Shown: piece by piece, positions 21,200 through 32,325 of the stretch | Numbering within the stretch: the first letter of the stretch is position 1 | Layout: every line of letters begins with the position of its first letter | Assembly (NCBI RefSeq): GCF_963678635.1 | Contig: NC_087064.1 | Location: 23,488,539 to 23,552,538, forward strand | Reading direction: 5' to 3' | Length of the DNA stretch: 64,000 bases | Source: Symsagittifera roscoffensis | Lineage: Eukaryota; Xenacoelomorpha; Acoela; Convolutidae | The notes under the pieces: generated by a model | Seen by the model: only the letters and a program-made list of their open reading frames with translations | Databases searched by the model: none | What the model was told of the DNA's origin: nothing | Made by a program: the position numbers and the translations under genes

Positions 21200-22690
21200 A
21201 TCAGAGATAAAAACGCTGCTCGAGTATGACATGATAGAACCCTCGAAGTCGCCTTGGGCTTGTTGAGTCGGCATGCCAAATCAGAAAGGAGGATAACCGA
21301 GATTCTGTTGCGACTCTCGCTAACGCGGTATCAATAAAAGATGCATATCCCATACCACGCATAGATTATAGCCAATGAAAACGTCAAAATGCCAAGTTTT
21401 TCACTACATTGGATCTTGGTTCTAACTTTTAGCAGGTTTTCTTGCAAAACAGAACAAGGAAGAGACGGGAGTAGGGCTTGTACCAGTAGAAGAGGATGCC
21501 CATCGGCTTGGGCAATGCAACAGCGACCACACAGAGGCTTATGGTTCAAGCCTTGTCAAGCTTAACAAAGAAGTACGGGAACTGATGCAAGAAGTATGTG
21601 CTATGTGAATGTTATGGTATAGCGACACCCACCTTGACTGACCACATTGATAGAATCGATGAAATTTTAGACTGTACGAAAAGAGCTGGGTTGAAAAGCA
21701 AACCATCAAAATGCGAGGTCCTCATGGACTCAATAACGTACCTGGAAAGAGTTGTGGATAAGCATGGCGTGAGGTCGGATCCTGATGCGATCAAAGCCGT
21801 GTTAACAGGGAAACCCTCCAGGAAAGACACGCAATTGATGAGCTTGCTAGAGTTTGTGAATTACTTCACAAACTTTTGTTATGAGATATGCAGATAAAGG
21901 TTATCCGATGCAGCAGCTGGTGTGCAACAACAGGAAGAAGTTGGTGTGGAATGAAAATGCTCAGAAAGCCTTCGATATCATTAAGCGGGAGTTGTGGGAG
22001 GCATCAGTACTAGGCATGCCTACAGAGAAGGGCATATATGCTCTCGACACTGATGCCGGAATACTGCATCAGGAACAAGATTGTAATAGGAGAACTGTTC
22101 TCCGTCCCATTGCATACGGCAATAAATACTGAGCAATACGGAGACGAAGTATGGTGGGCCAAAAGCAAAACTGTTTGCGGTAGTCACGTACGTTGAGAAA
22201 TATTGCGCTTTTTTAGGGAGCACTCCCTTCAAGCTGCGAGTAGAAAACCGAGCCTTATCCTGGTTGAAGACGTAATCGATGGACCAGAATTACTTAGGTC
22301 GTTGCATAGTCCGACTGGAGGGCTATCACATGATATTTGAGCACAGGATTCGTGGCAAGCATCAGAATGCTGACAGTCTCAGCAAAAAGACAGATCTCTA
22401 TAAAATATTGGAAAAGAAGCAAGCCAGTTAGGCGGAGATATAAGAAGAATTCTTCTTTTTAGACAAATACACCTATGAGGCACTTCCTTCGATGCGGTGG
22501 CTGGATAAATTTAGATACCCTATACCGAGTCACCCTGAATTACCGGTAGAAAAGACAGTCGAGAAAAAGATCTTATCGAAGGAAGACGCGGTTCCCTTTG
22601 ATTTTTAATCTGCTATTACGTTCGAACTTGGTTCAAAAAGAGCTGACTCGCATGAACATAAACAGCCTCTCATTGCTGGACAAAAAACAA
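21200..22690 (+). pseudogene. pol: Decayed Ty3/gypsy pol (RT-RNase H), copy 2
   Basis: This copy retains more of RT than copy 1. It starts EIKTLLEYDMIEPSKSPWA, typical of the RT fingers, then VSIKDAYPIPRIDY, FTTLDLGSNF and IGLGNATATTQRLM. The catalytic box is destroyed: the region before GIATPTLTDHI reads CECY. The thumb and connection read CEVLMDSITYLERVVDKHGV and LLEFVNYFTNF, and RNase H includes ALDTDA. The same spacer after RNase H is present (PVEKTVEKKILSKEDAVPF). Multiple frameshifts are present. It is followed at about 1 kb by integrase remnants, consistent with pol order RT-RNaseH-IN of Ty3/gypsy elements. Confidence 0.9.
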
Positions 22691-23729
22691 TGAAAATCAC
22701 ACCAGAAGTTATGCTGATGCTGAAAAAACTGCTGAGAAAAAAAGTAACCAGAAAATAATCTGAACGAACGGAAGCAATCGTTAACGGTCAGCGAGAAAAT
22801 TTTGACAAAACCGTCAAAAGGTCAGCAAAGAGAAAATGAAACGGTTTGCCGGGCAGCAGTTCATCAAGTAGTCTCCTCAATTCCCCGAAAGGCTTCGGTA
22901 AAGACATCGTGCAAGACAGAAAAGGAAGAGATCGAGACGCAAGATCAAGCACTGAATCCAAACACAAGTTGAATCCAAACACTTGAAAATTTCCTCCGGG
23001 GACTTCGACAGAGAACCGAACGGAGACAGAAATGCACAAAAACCGGAGGATGAAGTTTTGTCCTGGGAGTTTAGGTGGACGATAAGATCGAATACATCCA
23101 TGGGAGACAAAGCTATTGAAGATATTTCGAAAAAATTGGAAGCGGACCTTTACTCGCAGAGCAACTCAAGTACGTGCTCTGAGATGTCGGAATTAGAGTT
23201 CTACAAAATAATGGCGGAGACTAGGGCCAGAGAGTCGGACAGGGGGGTACAAGAGATGGCGATCGCTACATGTCATTGAGTGAAAAAGTCTTTGATAGCG
23301 CAGTAGATGATTTGGAGATGATAGAAGAGCCCGTTGCCGCAGAAGGGAACATTGAGGATTGACCAAAAGCCATAGGAACAAAAGACAAAACCCTTGGCGG
23401 AGTTTTCGTTTGTCAAGATGGAAAATCTTTACAAGTTGGCCTAGTGAGCTGAACGGTCAAATAAGGGTTATGAAAACATATTTAAAGGCGACTCACAGAC
23501 TCCCAAATTTCGGACTTGCTAAGAGCGCAGAGGAATAACTGTATGTTGAGTAGCTTGAATAGGTGGATCAAAAACGGAGCACCAGACAAGAGATATCTGG
23601 AGGAGGTTAGTTTTGGACGGTTATACCGACGGTTATATCTGATTATGGATGGAAAAGAAGAGAAAAGGACAAGTTTCTGTACCAGTATAACTCAATAGTG
23701 TTGCCGTTACTCTATCAAATAGAAGTCTT
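22691..23729 (+). pseudogene. Decayed retroelement coding sequence between RNase H and integrase
   Basis: Open stretches such as 22983-23279 (charged, KAIEDISKKLEADLYSQSNS) have codon-like composition unlike the AT-rich flanks, but no domain is recognised. The position fits the RNase H-integrase linker or an extra domain, interrupted by stops. Confidence 0.4.
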
Positions 23730-24720
23730 GTTCAGATCACATGATCAGATGAGTTATCAGGGGATAGATAAGATGTACCAGAGAACTTTGAAACGCTTTT
23801 AATTGACGTGGAATCAAAAATGCATATGAAAATGGGTTACGGCATGTATGTCATGCCAACAGGTGAAAAATCCCAAAAAACATAAGTTCCTATGGCAGTC
23901 AATCGAACCATCATCCTTAAAAGAGGCAGTCCAAATTGACATTCAGAAGACATGATTGACAAACAACAGTTACAATCAGGTCCTGGTGATGATCGATCTT
24001 TTTACAATAAACACAGAAGCTGTGCCCTGCATAAGAGCTTCCTCTGAGTAGACTTGTGATTATTTGATCCTTAGTTGGAGTGCCAGACATGGATGTCCGA
24101 TGACGTTCCAGTCGGACAATGAGACTGCTTCTGTCGTTCCAAGATAGCCCAAGCTCACTCAAAAACGTACCATACACAGACGAATGGCTTAGCAGAGAGG
24201 CAAAACTGTTATTGTTCCCAATACATGGCAGACTGGGATAGTTGTTTGCCGGAAAGGATGGGAACTTATAACACCCGGGCATATTACTCCAGGCATTAGT
24301 CCACCTGGAATTTTTACTACAGGCATTAGTGTACACATGATGTTGACAGGGCACTAGAAGGTTCTGTCGCTTAAAATTATTTACCCTGGGTACGAAGGCA
24401 AAACAGGTGTGATGAGGCGTCAGCAGGAGCGCAATGACTTTTGCAGACGCAACACGCAACAAGCGCAGTCAAGGTAGAGATAGAAATTCCACAAGAAGGC
24501 AGCTGGTGCCAATCCTTACTCAGTAGGAGATATTTTATGGGTCTTTCAGATTGTGACCCAGCGAAGGGTAATGAATGACTCCTAAAGAACTGGAGGGGGC
24601 CATTAATGATAACGGAAGTAAATCAATACGGACGCTTCGACTGACTCAGCACTGGCCGAGCTGCACATTTTGAGAACATCAAATCCCGTAAATTTCCACA
24701 GAAGACTGGTTTATAACTGA
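23730..24720 (+). pseudogene. int: Decayed retroviral-type integrase
   Basis: In broken frames the integrase landmarks appear in order. The zinc-binding region ends CMSCQQVKNPKK. The core strands follow (YNQVLVMIDLFTINTEAVPC with the first Asp, then GCPMTFQSDN with the second Asp). The helix carrying the catalytic Glu reads YHTQTNGLAERQN. The C-terminal part contains GDIIWV-like sequence. At least four frameshifts and several stops separate these, so it is dead. It is probably the integrase of the element whose RT-RNase H is at 21200-22690. Confidence 0.72.
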
Positions 24721-25560
24721 AGACATGGAGAGGGGTGATTACTTGATAATGGACCCTGCCTGCGAAGTCATTCAGAAAAAAAAACCAGAGAGAAGAATGG
24801 TGGAATTGAAGTCCTGATAAAAAAAAACAAATATACCATTTGCCTGGATTCTAATGACGTAGTCGAAGCGGGCGAGGAAATTTTTCCTTAAGCAGAGAAA
24901 GATTAGGGTGACCCCGAGCAGAGCAAAATCCAAAAGAACACGGAGCCGGATCTACCTTTCACAGCGCTAACACGACAGAGCAAGAGAGAAAAACCTGAGA
25001 AGAAATACAATCCTTACGGAGACGACTTTGTAGTAGTTAGCATAGACCTGAATAAGATAACGGAGGATCTAATGGGTCTAGAAAAAACAACCGCGTCAAG
25101 GGAAGTAGATATTGTCGACAATCGGAAAAACAATTTGCTCGAAGACCGGTCAAACCAAAAGTGGAAAATGATAACCAGCTACAGCAGTCATATGAGGAAC
25201 AATTAACAAAAATTCACGTCTTGAAGTGATAAAACGAATTGACGTCAGACCCCAAAGAGATCAATGTCATGCTCCAGGATGTAGACCGCTTAAGTATGAA
25301 ATACAATAAAAATGACAACTTTGAGATTTCGTTGGAAGCCCAGGAAGAACAATTGTTCATTCTGCATCCAATTTTAATTGAATATCAGGTGTTCGTTCAA
25401 CCGGGAGTCAATGGATTTTTTTTGTCCGGAGACTGGGGGTAGGAATAACCCACACTGAAAATTTATGAAAAAAAAGGAATTTAAAATTTGCAAAAGAAAC
25501 AGTTGATTTAGAGGCAGAAACAGACAAAGGCTCAAACTAACCAGATATAGAGAGAGTACT
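24721..25560 (+). pseudogene. Unrecognised decayed coding sequence downstream of integrase
   Basis: It contains an open stretch at 25239-25442 (MTSDPKEINVMLQDVDRLSM then ...VFVQPGVNGFFLSGDWG) and basic Ser/Arg-rich frames at about 24890-25000. No family is recognised. Composition matches the retroelement rather than the AT-rich flanks. Confidence 0.4.
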
Positions 25561-25561
25561 A

Positions 25562-26006
25562 CTAAAGTCATATTTTAACTTAGCGAATGAATACTCAAGT
25601 ACTATAATACTAACTCAAAGTGATTTTATGCTTCCGGACTGCACATGTGCAAAAGCCATTGGCACGGGTATTAGTTTTAGAACAATATTAGCAGTCGACT
25701 TTAGAGGAGGGTACAAAAACATAGAGTGTATTTGAAAGCAACGACCAGGAATAAGGGTGGTAGCGGCCATGCCGCCGGCGACTTCACAAATATTATTGCT
25801 TCATGGTGACGAGGACGACAGAAAAGCAACACGAGGACCCTGAAGACTTGGTTTTGTTCCTGACGAGCCTAACAGAATGCTTAAAAGAGAGAGGAATGAA
25901 AGAGCTCTCGCTTCCTGTGTACGTCCCAAGCAGAGGACGAATGCAACCACAGGAGCTGTATGCGCTAACACATGTAATCTTTTTGGACACCAAGAGCGAA
26001 ATATAA
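25562..26006 (+). pseudogene. Macro-domain-like segment in the retroelement
   Basis: Frame 25562 onward reads SDFMLPDCTCAKAIGTGISF then RTILAVDFRGGY, one stop, then QRPGIRVVAAMPPATSQILL and LHGDEDDRKATRGP. A frameshift at about 25840 moves to the frame with EDLVLFLTSLTECLKERGMK then ELSLPVYVPSRGRM, QPQELYALTHVIFLD. The order matches a small single-domain macro protein of the OARD1/TARG1 kind: a hydrophobic strand, a glycine-containing loop followed by a helix with F-x-G-G, a strand-turn-strand, a helix of about 15 residues (L-x-x-L-x-E/K-x-x-x-x-x-G) ending L-S-x-P, and a terminal helix before a V-I-F strand. Macro domains bind or hydrolyse ADP-ribose. The stop and frameshift make it a pseudogene copy. 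Confidence 0.5.
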
Positions 26007-26406
26007 TTACATAAGAAGTAATATTTGAGAATAGGTTGAGAGTATAGGCTGTGTGTGTGTTTTGTTATTAGGACTATGCATTTGGGAAGGTTTGTGACCA
26101 CGAATGTGTTATTAACAACCTCAGAAAAAGAGCCAATACCTGGATTGTCGACTCTTCGATCATTTTGCAAAAGTTTAGACTGAACTATAATTCTAATAAA
26201 ACTTCAGAACAAATCTTTTAATCCGACTACTTTTAAATACTCTTTTTGATAAGAAATGAAAGACAAGGTTGGCCAAAAAAAGTTGTTAAGTCCTGACCTT
26301 AATTTTTGATTCTGATTGATCAATTCATTTACAAGTTCCAACTTTTGAAACAAAACGATAGAAATCAAATCATACACTTGAAACCATAACGGACGACCCT
26401 GACGAT
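26007..26406. other. Spacer, no gene recognised
   Basis: More AT-rich interval between the macro-like segment and the next coding block. It contains GTGTGTGTGT at about 26050. No domain. Confidence 0.35.
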
Positions 26407-27860
26407 ATGATTGATTTGGCTGAGGCATACGCTGGACCGGTCATAGACGAGATCTATCGACGGCTACTAGATCCTGATTATGCTCAAGCTGATCCAAAAA
26501 TTGTGATGTTAACGGCTGACTTGATGCACGTCTCGAAGCATGACAACCGTGGGGACCGCCCCACGGAAGTTTTGTTGATGGCAGCTTGGGGCGAACAAGG
26601 AAAACTGGATCGTCCAAGCGCGCGCGTGATTAGATGGAGAAATAGAGCTTTCTCAGGGCGCACGAGTCTAGGCTGGGGACCGCAAGAACAAAATATCCCG
26701 GAGAGATGTCTCTTCCCATCAGGTCTCGGCCCACTTTGCGGAGAAGACATCAAGCCATACATCAGGAGGTGGGTAGCGAGGCTGCCTCATCTACCTCAAA
26801 GCTGAAATCTGCAGTGCCACTGAAAATGATGAGAATGGAGGATGAATTCCAGATGAACGAGACGATGGAAGACATAACGGAGGAAGGGAATGAGCTATGA
26901 AGATATGCCGCAAAGACTACTCAAAGACTAATATAAGAAGCAAGAAAAAGAGATAGAGAGCTTGAGAAAGGGGCATAAGGAACAATTCGAGCATTTGAAG
27001 TTAACGGAAGGCACTTTGGATGAGAGAGACTTCCTCAACAGGAAGTCACCCATGGAGCTACTGACATCTCGCGATCTAAGCCAAACAATGCAAACCCAAG
27101 TCTCGTCAGGGTATGGAAGACTGACGATCTCAGACCCAAGCGACACCTTGGGAGACCCGGTAGTCGAAAGCACTATGAGACAGTTGGTTGAAGCAGCTGA
27201 TCGAATCTTGGTTAAAGTGAATATGCAGGTTCCCGTGTGACTAAACCCTATGAAACGAATGACGACACAGGCCGATTGGAAGTCTTTGCCAGCGTAGCGA
27301 AAGCATCTGAAGTCAACACGTCGGCAACTGGTGGAAAAGAACAGGGTTCCAGCAGGCCGGTAAGGAAAATGCCTATGAAGAAGATCTCACTAGTACTGGA
27401 CGTGCTGAAGAACATTCACGTCAGGAAACAACTTTACGAGAATTCCGGGTACTGATTTGCGGGCTTGTTATAATGATCCGATACGGAGCCCAGCAAAGAA
27501 CATGCAACATGCACTCCTTAGCACGTCACGTTTGATATTGGCCGACATCCTAGTGATTGTATCGCAAAATCTCAGTACATCATCGATCACGACACTAATG
27601 GCTTTCGGAGGTGCCATGGTAGCCCAATTATACCGTCTTTGCTGGCATCAACGATCACATACACAAGACGTATCTTGAACAGACTCAGAGAACCGATTAA
27701 CGCTGAAGCTGATGTGGGGCCAGTAGTCAAAGATAACTTAGAATCTATGGGCGAAATAACCGACGTGCTGAAGGAAGAGGATTTCAGAAGAAAACTTCCA
27801 AGCCAGTTTTGTGCTTTCCCCAGGGTATTCTCATATCCCGTTTGGGATGAAGTTTGAGTA
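26407..27860 (+). pseudogene. Retroelement-derived coding blocks, possibly gag-like
   Basis: A run of overlapping open frames has high coding potential. The first, 26407-26805, starts MIDLAEAYAGPVIDEIYRRL and continues to GEQGKLDRPSARVIRWRNRA. The second, 26706-26900, is acidic. The third, 26962-27240, has a coiled-coil-like charged start (EKGHKEQFEHLKLTEGTLDE with its flank). Then come 27237-27455 and 27457-27857. Frames change every 200-300 bp, indicating an ancestral long ORF broken by indels. No capsid or zinc-knuckle signature was recognised; Gag or accessory function is only a guess from its place in the element. Confidence 0.42.
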
Positions 27861-28438
27861 CGCGATGGTTGGGTTTCTCTCTGATGGAAGGTAAGATATG
27901 AACTTTCATTCCCTAAACCGAGAAATGGACCAAAGAAGTCTTAGGCCCCTTTAAGCAAAAATGCCGGCAGCATGGTCTGATTTTTTTCAACACGAGCACG
28001 AGGAGGGGATTCAGAGCACATCCGCTACCCATGTTGGTGCTTGACGAAGTGTTAGTTTTTGAATTTTCCAATTTCAATGTCAACTGAAGATGAAAACGAG
28101 AATAGAAGACGATCATCAGGTAATTGTCGACAGTTAAAAAACAACCCTGGGTTCCGCGACAACGAGACGACACGCTGAAGAAAGTGAAGTTCACTTGAAG
28201 GCTCTACTCCTAAGGACAAAGCCGAAGACAAACAAGCGGCTCACTTGATTCCTCGAGTTGCACCATTGGGCATGAACGATTTCGAACGAGGTTCACAGAT
28301 GATCGCCAAGATCCATAGTGACATCCTGAAAGAATTGAATCTGACAGAAGAAGAAGGAGAGCAATCTACTAAATTACACTGAAAAAGCTCTGACCTGAGA
28401 ATGTACGAGGAGAAAAAAGCTATACGAGAACGGATAGC
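27861..28438 (+). pseudogene. Decayed coding sequence, unrecognised
   Basis: Broken frames with codon-like composition, for example AAHLIPRVAPLGMNDFERGS followed by QMIAKIHSDILKELNLTEEE. It probably continues the blocks on either side. Confidence 0.35.
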
Positions 28439-29036
28439 ATGTTAGAAAGTTTGGGAGTAGGATGTAACGTGTCCTTCCTGGCTAAATTGAACCCTGAACT
28501 TTCTCGCTATCTGATATGTGAATTCTTCAAAGCAGTCACGGAATGGTCAATTGTAGTTACCCTGGGTTTATTCGTGACATTCGGTGCAGAGACTTTCAAA
28601 AAGGGACCTGCCGTGCTATTGACAGAGGGAGTACAGAATCTCAGACTGGAGGGTCTACTGACACTAATCTCCATTTCCTACGGCAGACTCGGAGAGTTTT
28701 TTTAAACCCTTACAAGATTTCCGGAGCAAGGATTTGCTATTTGGAAGAATTTTTGAACCCAAAAATGGCAGCCATCAACTTCAACGACGATTCTGGGACA
28801 GAATGTGGGAAGTGGAGAAAGAACATGATGAAAACTAATGTAGGTTGTAAAATCTCAGACCGGACGAACGGAAAAAAAAACAAGAATCCCTTGATTGTTA
28901 AAGCGTATCAGAAAGCGAGGAAAGAGACAGAAGACTGGAATGATTTTGAGAAATTGCCCGAAAAGATATCTGAATATCCTCTCATCAGAAGGTTATTGCT
29001 CGGAGCAGATTCCGTAGTACAATCACCCCCAAACTG
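28439..29036 (+). pseudogene. Retroelement coding block with possible CCCH zinc finger
   Basis: The frame 28543-29037 (164 aa) reads GFIRDIRCRDFQKGTCRAID, then after about 18 residues LHFLRQTRRVFLNPYKISG, and later a basic segment (TNGKKNKNPLIVKAYQKARK). C-R-D-F-Q-K-G-T-C is the signature first half of a CCCH finger (C-x7-C). The following H-F-x-x-x-x-R...YK-x-x-G resembles the region after the last His in ZC3H10-type fingers. The third Cys is not seen, so the finger is degenerate if real. The alternative frame 28439-28705 is open but less protein-like in its second half. Confidence 0.35.
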
Positions 29037-30190
29037 AGCGCGTAAGAAACTAATGAGAGACGGACGCGATATTCTATCGTTGTGTCAATGAATTTTTGTC
29101 AGGAATGCTGCAGTAATGCAAGACACCCACTGCTATACATACTTGGAGGAATGAACAAAAAGGAGGTTGAGCAATGCCGCAACTCACGAGACAGGTTCAG
29201 GGACGAGCGGGCTAAGTTGAAACAACCGTCCGTCATGAGGGTAAAACACCATCTCCAGAAGCGGCGCTAATATTCCTAAATGTTATGGCAAAACTCATAG
29301 GGACAGGAAATTTACTGACTACAGAGGCTTAAGCACCCTTTCGCTGCGAAGAAAACGTGGTAACATACCAAAAACAGGAAGACATCGGCCGTCAAGCCAG
29401 TACTGCCGAAACTACCTGGCGAGGAGATAGACATTGATGGGCAAGGTCCTTCAGAATCAAAACCGTGCGGCAAGCGAGAGGATGAAAATCAGAAGGAGGA
29501 CCATCGAACTGTTGAACCGAAGGATCCAGATCTTAGTCGAGTGGGAAAAGACGACAAAGACAGGCATCAGTTTGTGGAGCATCAAGTTTAGACTCTAACT
29601 TTCTCGAATAGACGACGGAGTGGAGACACTTGGTGGAACAACCGAGCCAGCGGAGGACAATTCTCCCACGCTAGAACCCTCCCCCAGCCTTTATGAATAT
29701 AATTTGAAACGTGCTGGAGAGCAGCTCCATTAGCAAGTTTGAAACAGCGAAGAGAATATTCGCATAATCAGCTCGCAGAAAGAAACAAGAAAATTTAGGC
29801 TGCCGAGTACCTTTCCTAGGAACCCTACCTGAAAAGGAGGGGGAGGTTCACTGCCGTCACCATAAAAACAGGACTAACTATGCACTGAGTCGAGTTGCTT
29901 TCACGGAAGAGGTCTGGTAAAAAGCTCAGTGCTACGAAACTCAGTCAGTGTTAAAAACAGGTCTCAACAGACCAGTGATACAAGAATTTTTTGAGAAAAT
30001 AGTTGAATGCGAGGGAAGAGTGAGTGAACTACTGATTTATTCTGCTGCTGAAACAAATTCCCCCAAACAAATGACAAGTCAAAAAAACAATGATGAACTA
30101 GTCCATCTGTCCAGAACGAGGTAACATCTGTCTAAGTGAAATTGTATCTTGAACCTCCAGCAAAGACTGCCATTAATCGATGCTGGAGGT
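29037..30190 (+). pseudogene. Decayed coding sequence, 3' part of the element
   Basis: Short open stretches (29082-29270, basic and Cys-containing) and an acidic/Pro-rich frame near 29600-29700 (TTEPAEDNSPTLEPSPSLYE). Composition remains retroelement-like to about 30190. No domain recognised. Confidence 0.35.
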
Positions 30191-30195
30191 GATGT

Positions 30196-30222
30196 GGGGG
30201 AGAGAGAGGGGGGGGGGGGGGG
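30196..30222 (+). promoter_or_regulatory. Polypurine tract
   Basis: GGGGGAGAGAGAGG followed by a long G-run, preceded by GATGT and followed by AGTTTAC. A plus-strand purine tract at the 3' end of a retroelement coding region is where LTR elements prime second-strand DNA, so it may be the PPT of this element. I cannot show a matching LTR start. Confidence 0.35.
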
Positions 30223-31291
30223 GGAGTTTACAGGGAGATCCTTGTGTTTTATGATAGGGAATAGAACTTCCGGTGTACCAGATAAGATTGTGTATAGAGT
30301 TTCCAATGTATTAGGATAGGGAATAGAATTAATAAGGTTTTAGTGCTTATGTCATTTTACGAGGATGGAAAGAAAAATGACATTTATTTTGTTTTTTAGT
30401 AGAAATGTCAAAATTTGTGCAAACTCCCGGCATGCATAACCTAGTTAAAAAGTATCAATGGTTACTTATGTGTAGATTTATAGAATGAAAGTAATATAAT
30501 AAGTTTTTTGTTTCATGGTAAGCCAATGGTAAGTTTTTGCACAAAAGTTGAGACTTTTTTTTCTAAAAATTTCAAAACACAATAAGCTGCTATCTAATGA
30601 GAAATATTACTTCTATTTTAGGGTGTTCTAACTAATTATGCTCAATCCATATTAAACCTACTGAAACTGCGAAAAAAAAGCCATTTTTGAGAAAAAAATT
30701 AAATAGAAAAAAATTTATAAATAACTGCATTGTATGTACGTTTACCGCAATTTTGTAGATATAATCTTACAAACTCTTACTACATCAGAACTTTCCTTGT
30801 GAGTTTAATGGCTCGATATGGATTTCATCATCTTGAACTTGAGGAAATCAAATTGCTCATTGTGGCCACCAACTAATTACGGCTCTGAACCCTTTTTCTG
30901 TAGACGTAATTTTTACTGCTTCATCCAGTACTCTTCTATAATTTGCTATGGGCTCGTTGAGCCATTCCCCAGGATTGGCACAGCTGAACCTTTTTGTCGC
31001 AGCACGAAAAAGACATTAGAGGCCTTAGTGATCGTGTATGGTTGAAAAGGAGGCTAGAAGATTCTGGAATTTTTTAATTTTCGAAAATTCGATTGCAGAC
31101 AGTCTATTCCTGAGAAATGCGGGAAATGGCCATTTTTGACTAAAAAGTGACGAAAAACACAGCAACAACAACCGAATTAGTGAGAGATAGTCGGACGAGA
31201 ACGATATAAAAAACGATATATAAGACAACTAATTGGATACAACAGACTGAAAGGAGGCTTCAGTGGGGAAGAAGGAAGGAGCAATACCCTC
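30223..31291. other. Probable 3' non-coding part of the retroelement
   Basis: AT-rich sequence with no domain between the polypurine tract and the compound hairpin. Could be 3' UTR/LTR U3 sequence. Confidence 0.3.
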
Positions 31292-31341
31292 CCGTGCCAT
31301 GAATCTGGAGTAATAACGACGTTATTACTGAAAAGGCACGG
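31292..31341 (+). repeat. Compound hairpin
   Basis: The outer arms CCGTGCC (31292-31298) and GGCACGG (31335-31341) are perfectly complementary. Inside them AGTAATAAC (31309-31317) and GTTATTACT (31321-31329) form a 9-bp stem with a 3-nt loop. A hairpin of the same build but different sequence occurs at 55598-55662. Confidence 0.7.
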
Positions 31342-31390
31342 AATCGGAGGCTTGGCCCCCAGAGACATCATATGGTGAAGGACTTTAATA

Positions 31391-31640
31391 GACTGACTTT
31401 TTAGCTACTCAGAGGTCCTGAACCTTTGAAATTTGTTATTTTAGAATATGAGTAGCTAGAAAGAGGAAAGGGTCAATCCATCTCCAATGGATTTAATGTA
31501 GAACTGTCCACAGAACATAGTAAAATAGGATATTGGAGCCGTGTTTTTAATAGCAATCATGTAGTCTGGGGATCCGAGACCCAGCTATGTGGTTGTCTTC
31601 GCATGTAAGCGGAAGCTAATTAAAAGTCGTTTGATTGATG
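31391..31640 (+). repeat. LTR-like terminal segment of the retroelement
   Basis: It resembles 55803-56040 and 61140-61390 in ordered landmarks: TTAGCT near the start, GCTAGA, AAAG...GATCC/AATCC-x-TCTCC-x-ATG-x-AT, and GTCTGGGGAT. It is probably the 3' end of a related element. No matching 5' copy in the window. Confidence 0.4.
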
Positions 31641-31805
31641 GCCTGAAAATAGTAACTTTTACTTAGCCCTAAACAGATCAGAAAATCAACTGGCAAGGTC
31701 GAGTCGGTAAAAAACGAGTAGGATTAAGGTAACTGACGCCTGCCAGTCGTTAATAGGTACTTTTTCTACGCTCCGTCGCTGTGTAGTATTTGGGCGAATG
31801 TTACA
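31640..31805 (+). repeat. Duplicated 165-bp segment, copy A
   Basis: GCCTGAAAATAGTAACTTTT through TAGTATTTGGGCGAATGTTA; nearly identical to 38544-38711. The two copies are followed by different sequence and then rejoin at the PolB region. Confidence 0.85.
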
Positions 31806-32325
31806 TAGACGTTTTTATGGCGCTCCTGGGTGGGCCTGTCAAAGGCATAAGACCATCATGATCAGCAAGCGTTTCAGCGACGAACCCTCCGCTCCGGGCG
31901 TATGCCCGAGTTAGAGGCCTTAATGACCGTTATTGTACTGGGGGAAAGGTGCGTACCCTCCGTCTAGTACTATTTAGCTTTTTAACTTAGTTAACACCGA
32001 AAAATCCGGGGGCCGGAGGGTTAGGTGGGAAATCTAGAGCCCGCTTGTCCTGAGGTCCCAGGACCAAAAACAATTAAAGAGAAAGCGTAAAACCAAACAA
32101 AAATAGTGTATAACCAAGAAAAAGCCAAAAACAAATTTATTTGAAGACAAAAAAGTACAAAAAACAGTAAAAAATCCAAAAAAGACCAAAAACAGTAAAA
32201 AACGTAAAGTGACAGTTTATATGTTATTTCCGGACGAGATGTGATCTGACCTTCCTACTTGTTGTTGTTTCAGATTGATTTATATCGTTTCTGATAGAAC
32301 GATTGTGTGTTTTGGTGAAGGGTTG
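31806..32325. other. 520-bp segment present only in copy A
   Basis: It separates the 165-bp repeat from the PolB remnants here, whereas copy B has only about 30 bp at the same place. It has a GC-richer left half (ACCCTCCGCTCCGGGCGTAT) and a low-complexity right half of CAAAAAACAGTAAAAAA-type units. No gene recognised. Confidence 0.6.

Noticed and set aside
23917-24462. 181-aa minus-strand open frame
   Set aside because: Antisense to the decayed integrase, whose landmarks are readable on the plus strand.
25239-25442. Segment with VQPGVNGFFLSGD considered as a dUTPase, which some retroelements carry
   Set aside because: The characteristic dUTPase motifs and their order are not present.
31560-31640. 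GTAGTCTGGGGATCCGAGACCCAG considered as a tRNA-like gene
   Set aside because: No A box/B box pair or cloverleaf; the same segment recurs as the end of repeat elements.
31806-32060. GC-richer stretch considered as an rRNA or other structured RNA gene
   Set aside because: No 5S, tRNA or snRNA consensus could be aligned by eye.
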